NCBI GenBank assembly: GCA_947469485.1
Contig: CANIPU010000012.1
Coordinates: 34,265 to 98,264, forward strand
Direction: 5' to 3'
DNA from: Chitinophagaceae bacterium
GTDB lineage: Bacteria; Bacteroidota; Bacteroidia; Chitinophagales; UBA10324
Length of the DNA stretch: 64,000 nucleotides
Shown: positions 61,135 to 64,000 of the stretch, piece by piece
How positions within the stretch are numbered: position 1 is the stretch's first letter
Layout: every line of letters starts with the position of its first letter
Made by a program: the position numbers and the translations under genes
Notes under the pieces: model-generated
What the model was told of the DNA's origin: nothing
Seen by the model: only the letters and a program-made list of their open reading frames with translations
Database searches by the model: none

Positions 61135-62246
61135 GAAAGTTGTTGGGTTTGACGAAGCCGCGGGTCAATAAATGCCTGCAAAATTTCGGTGAGTAAAAAC
61201 CCAACCAATGTCAGCAGGCATGAAAGTGTGCTGATTGCCGCCAACACCGGAACATCCTTCGTGAGAGCTGCATGAAACAAAGCATTGCTCATTCCGGGAA
61301 TTCCGAAAATGGTTTCGATGATGACACTGCCGCCAACTGCCATTGGAAATAAATAACCGAGCACAGTGAGCACCGGAATAATGGCGTGCGGCAAAGCATG
61401 TTTCAATAATGATTGCGTGTTATCAAATCCTTTTGCTCTTGCGGTCAGTAAAAATTCTTTGTGTAACACTTCCTTCAGATTGGTTTCCAGTGCGCGTGTG
61501 AAATAAGCGATTGCGCCGAGCGTGTAACACATCACCGGAAGAAAAAGATGATACGCATAACTGAAAAATCCTTCGCCGCTGTCGGGCCAGCCACTCAATG
61601 GAAAAATGGAAATCATTTTTGAATTGGCAAATAACATCAGCAACAAAATCGCCAGCCAGAAAACCGGAATGATGTACAGCATCAATAAAATTCCCCGGAT
61701 GATTTTTGAAATAACTTTTCTTTCATTCAACACTAAGTATACTGATAACGGAATGCTGATAAAAAAAGCAAGCAGCATCGAAATGAAAACCAAAATGAAT
61801 GAGCGAAAAAATCTCGGCCACAATAATTGCGAAACCTGCAATCCGGTTTCTGTTGACACACCAAAATCTCCTCTCAGAATTCCTTTATAATTTTTTCCAT
61901 CAGTGTTGTCGCCGAACAGCCAGCGTTGATATTGATTGTCGCCATAGAAGTGAATGACAGGAATAAATTTTTTCCATGAAGAATTTTTTTGAAGCAATTC
62001 TTTTTCTTCATCATTCATTTTCCAGATGGTATCCGGTTCGCTGAGTGATGTAACACTGAAATAAAAAACAGGGATTTGATTTTTAATTTTTTGCTGTGTG
62101 AAATCACCGGACGAAATATTTTCCGATTGTGTATCCATAAAATTCCCCTGCTGATTGCCGGAAGCATTGATAAAAAAAACCAGCAACGAAACCACAAACA
62201 GCGCCGGCACCATCCAAAGCAATCGAGTGAGAATCCGGCGGCGCAT
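61131..62246 (-). CDS. Peptide ABC transporter permease (DppB-like)
   Basis: YTLGAIAYFTRALETNLKEVLHKEFLLTARAKGFDNTQSLLKHALPHAIIPVLTVLGYLFPMAVGGSVIIETIFGIPGMSNAL; 4-bp overlap with the DppC-like gene. Confidence 0.93.
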   Translation of the reverse strand: MRRRILTRLLWMVPALFVVSLLVFFINASGNQQGNFMDTQSENISSGDFTQQKIKNQIPVFYFSVTSLSEPDTIWKMNDEEKELLQKNSSWKKFIPVIHFYGDNQYQRWLFGDNTDGKNYKGILRGDFGVSTETGLQVSQLLWPRFFRSFILVFISMLLAFFISIPLSVYLVLNERKVISKIIRGILLMLYIIPVFWLAILLLMLFANSKMISIFPLSGWPDSGEGFFSYAYHLFLPVMCYTLGAIAYFTRALETNLKEVLHKEFLLTARAKGFDNTQSLLKHALPHAIIPVLTVLGYLFPMAVGGSVIIETIFGIPGMSNALFHAALTKDVPVLAAISTLSCLLTLVGFLLTEILQAFIDPRLRQTQQLS

Positions 62247-62302
62247 TAATTACTCCTTTTGTTTTTTTTGTTAAGCAATCCTGTGCTCATGAAACAAACT
62301 TA

Positions 62303-62336
62303 ATCAATCATCTTTATCTTGAAGGAACGCAGGGTT
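62303..62336 (+). repeat. Direct repeat, left copy (34 bp)
   Basis: ATCAATCATCTTTATCT-TGAAGG-AACGCAGGGTT; same layout as 63144-63177. Confidence 0.88.
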
Positions 62337-62422
62337 TACTTCGTGAAAACAGAATCTTGAGCTATTTTAAAATTTGTTTAAATAAAAATCACGGCTAATT
62401 TCACCCCATAAAAAATATACAA

Positions 62423-63109
62423 ATGAAAAAAATGGTTCTTATTTCGAAATTAATTATTCTTATTTCAATAATATCTCTTAGCGATATTAATGCTCAAACG
62501 GTTTATGTTACAGTGAGTACTTCAGAAGCTGATGCAAAGATTTTTGTTGATGGACAAAATTTAGGGACTGGTACTTTAAAAGTTAAAGTTCCTTATAAAG
62601 GTTGTGTAAATGTTAAAATTGAAAAGGTCGGGTTTTTAAAGTATGAGCAAACCTATTGCAATCAACCAAATGGGACAAAGCCACCAAAGACGCAATATTT
62701 TGATATGAAGAAAGATGATGCTTTAGAAGCATCAATAAAAACTGATCAGGCAAATATTGATTTTGCAGTTGAGGTAAATAAAAATTTATCAAAAGATGAT
62801 TCTTGGAAATTAATAACACAAATAGTTACCGATTATTTTGATGCAATTGAAGTGAGTGATAAAGAAACTTCATATTTGAGAACAGCATGGGGAATACAAT
62901 CGTTTGCTCAAAATACAATTAGGACCAGATTAATAATTAAATTATCAAAGTCTGACCCATTTACAATTAAGGTTAAATTAGTGAGCGAATTTTCTGGAAC
63001 GAATTCAACAAGTGTGAAAAGCGATGAGCTTTTCCACGAATGGGATAGAGTACTTAGAAAATATCAGAATGTCATAAATGACTTTTCCTCAAGACTTGGA
63101 AATAAATAA
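62423..63109 (+). CDS. PEGA-domain-like secreted protein
   Basis: Signal peptide; VTVSTSEADAKIFVDGQNLGTGTLKVKVPYKGCVNVKIEKVGFLKYE is PEGA-like; novel C-terminal region. Confidence 0.75.
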   Translation: MKKMVLISKLIILISIISLSDINAQTVYVTVSTSEADAKIFVDGQNLGTGTLKVKVPYKGCVNVKIEKVGFLKYEQTYCNQPNGTKPPKTQYFDMKKDDALEASIKTDQANIDFAVEVNKNLSKDDSWKLITQIVTDYFDAIEVSDKETSYLRTAWGIQSFAQNTIRTRLIIKLSKSDPFTIKVKLVSEFSGTNSTSVKSDELFHEWDRVLRKYQNVINDFSSRLGNK

Positions 63110-63143
63110 AATTTATCACCGACATTACTTGTTGACTAATCAG

Positions 63144-63177
63144 ATCAATCATCTTTATCTATATCAAACGCAGGGTT
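63144..63177 (+). repeat. Direct repeat, right copy (34 bp)
   Basis: ATCAATCATCTTTATCT-ATATCA-AACGCAGGGTT; 17-nt and 11-nt blocks identical to the left copy at identical spacing. Confidence 0.88.
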
Positions 63178-63196
63178 CTGATTACAGTAACCCTGC
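63170..63196. other. Hairpin overlapping the right repeat; possible 3' end of the substrate-binding-protein transcript
   Basis: GCAGGGTT-CTG-ATTA-CAG-T-AACCCTGC; 20 bp beyond the stop of the minus-strand CDS. T-tract weak. Confidence 0.6.
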
Positions 63197-63215
63197 TGGG
63201 ACTTTGAGGTTTCAA

Positions 63216-64000
63216 TTACTCCGGTTGTTTTTTTTCATTCAGCAATTCCAGTTGACCGAATAAAATGTACGGCTTGTCGAAACACACTATGGCATTTGCC
63301 CAGCGCTTGTGCACTACAATTTTTTTCACATTAAAGTAAAGCGGAATGATGGGATAATTGTCGTACACCATTTTCTGAAACTCTTTTTCCAGTTGCGCGC
63401 GCTTCGCTTCATCGAGTGTTACATTAATGGAATCAATGAGCGCATCACTCGCCGCGCTTCCAAAACCGGTAAAATTATTTTCGTGATTAAGCCACGCGGC
63501 AGTGCTCCAGGTGCCGGTGTAATCGCTCGGCGCCGAACTCGAACTGAGTCCGCTCATGAACAAATCAAAATCGTGCGACACCATTTTTCCGCCCAGCGCA
63601 TTCGGGTCGAGCACCTGCGGTTGCAAATCAATTCCGGCTTTTGCATACACATCTTTCAGCATCAGCGCCATGTCCTGTATGACCGACGGACCGAGCGGAA
63701 AAATCAACTCCACTTTCAAATCCGTTTTCTTTCCGTTAATTATTTTATCTAAAATTTTATCGCCGTCCGAATCCTTCCAGCCCGCATCGCTCAGTAATTT
63801 TTTAGCTTCATCAATGTTGAATTTATACGATTTCAAATCATCATTGAAAATATCTTTCTTCAACGGCGACACAATGCCCGAAATGCGCAGCGCTTTATCG
63901 CTGAACAAATTCTGAATCATAAGGTCAACGGGCGTGAGCATCGCAAATGCCTTGCGCACATTCAGGTCCGAAAAAAAATCGGTGCGCTTGCTTTCCTGTG
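63216..64000 (-). CDS. Peptide ABC transporter substrate-binding protein (SBP_bac_5-like), partial, runs off the right edge
   Basis: In-frame QESKRTDFFSDLNVRKAFAMLTPVDLMIQ reaches the window edge (the ORF-track start is an internal GTG); KAKLLSDAGWKDSDGDKILD-type and LEKEFQKMVYDNYPIIPLYF motifs. Confidence 0.9.
   Translation of the reverse strand, partial: QESKRTDFFSDLNVRKAFAMLTPVDLMIQNLFSDKALRISGIVSPLKKDIFNDDLKSYKFNIDEAKKLLSDAGWKDSDGDKILDKIINGKKTDLKVELIFPLGPSVIQDMALMLKDVYAKAGIDLQPQVLDPNALGGKMVSHDFDLFMSGLSSSSAPSDYTGTWSTAAWLNHENNFTGFGSAASDALIDSINVTLDEAKRAQLEKEFQKMVYDNYPIIPLYFNVKKIVVHKRWANAIVCFDKPYILFGQLELLNEKKQPE

Noticed and set aside
63309-63752. 147-aa plus-strand ORF
   Set aside because: Antisense shadow of the substrate-binding protein gene.

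Overview
64 kb of a Bacteroidota chromosome, AT-rich and gene-dense. The phylum call rests on SusC/SusD, gliding and T9SS-sorted proteins, DUF2480/DUF3109/DUF4286/DUF4476 families and TAnnTTTG-type promoters. Most of the window is housekeeping: asnS, rpoN, ctaA, purQ, dsbD, coaX, lptC, a SurA/PpiD-type PPIase, rnhB, an acyl-CoA dehydrogenase, a polyprenyl synthetase, a ligA-selU-selD operon and a peptide ABC transporter. There is a block of large secreted T9SS proteins at 13.8-23.5 kb and one tRNA-Phe. I found no CRISPR array, transposase, integrase, phage module or recognisable defence system, and no clear undescribed multi-gene system. The best leads are structural: (1) 11 Ig-like repeats in a 1776-aa secreted protein follow a period-three higher-order pattern (ABC-ABC-ABC-BC); (2) a PEGA-type gene sits inside a peptide-transporter operon, antisense to it and flanked by ~34-bp direct repeats; (3) two related nested-dyad intergenic elements bracket a DUF4286 gene; (4) several genes have a -7 box only 4-7 nt from the start codon, suggesting leaderless mRNAs, including a divergent pair with a palindrome formed by back-to-back -33 TTG boxes; (5) a perfect 11-bp hairpin lies in codons 9-17 of a DUF2480 gene. 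Family calls come from motif recognition by eye; no database search was run.
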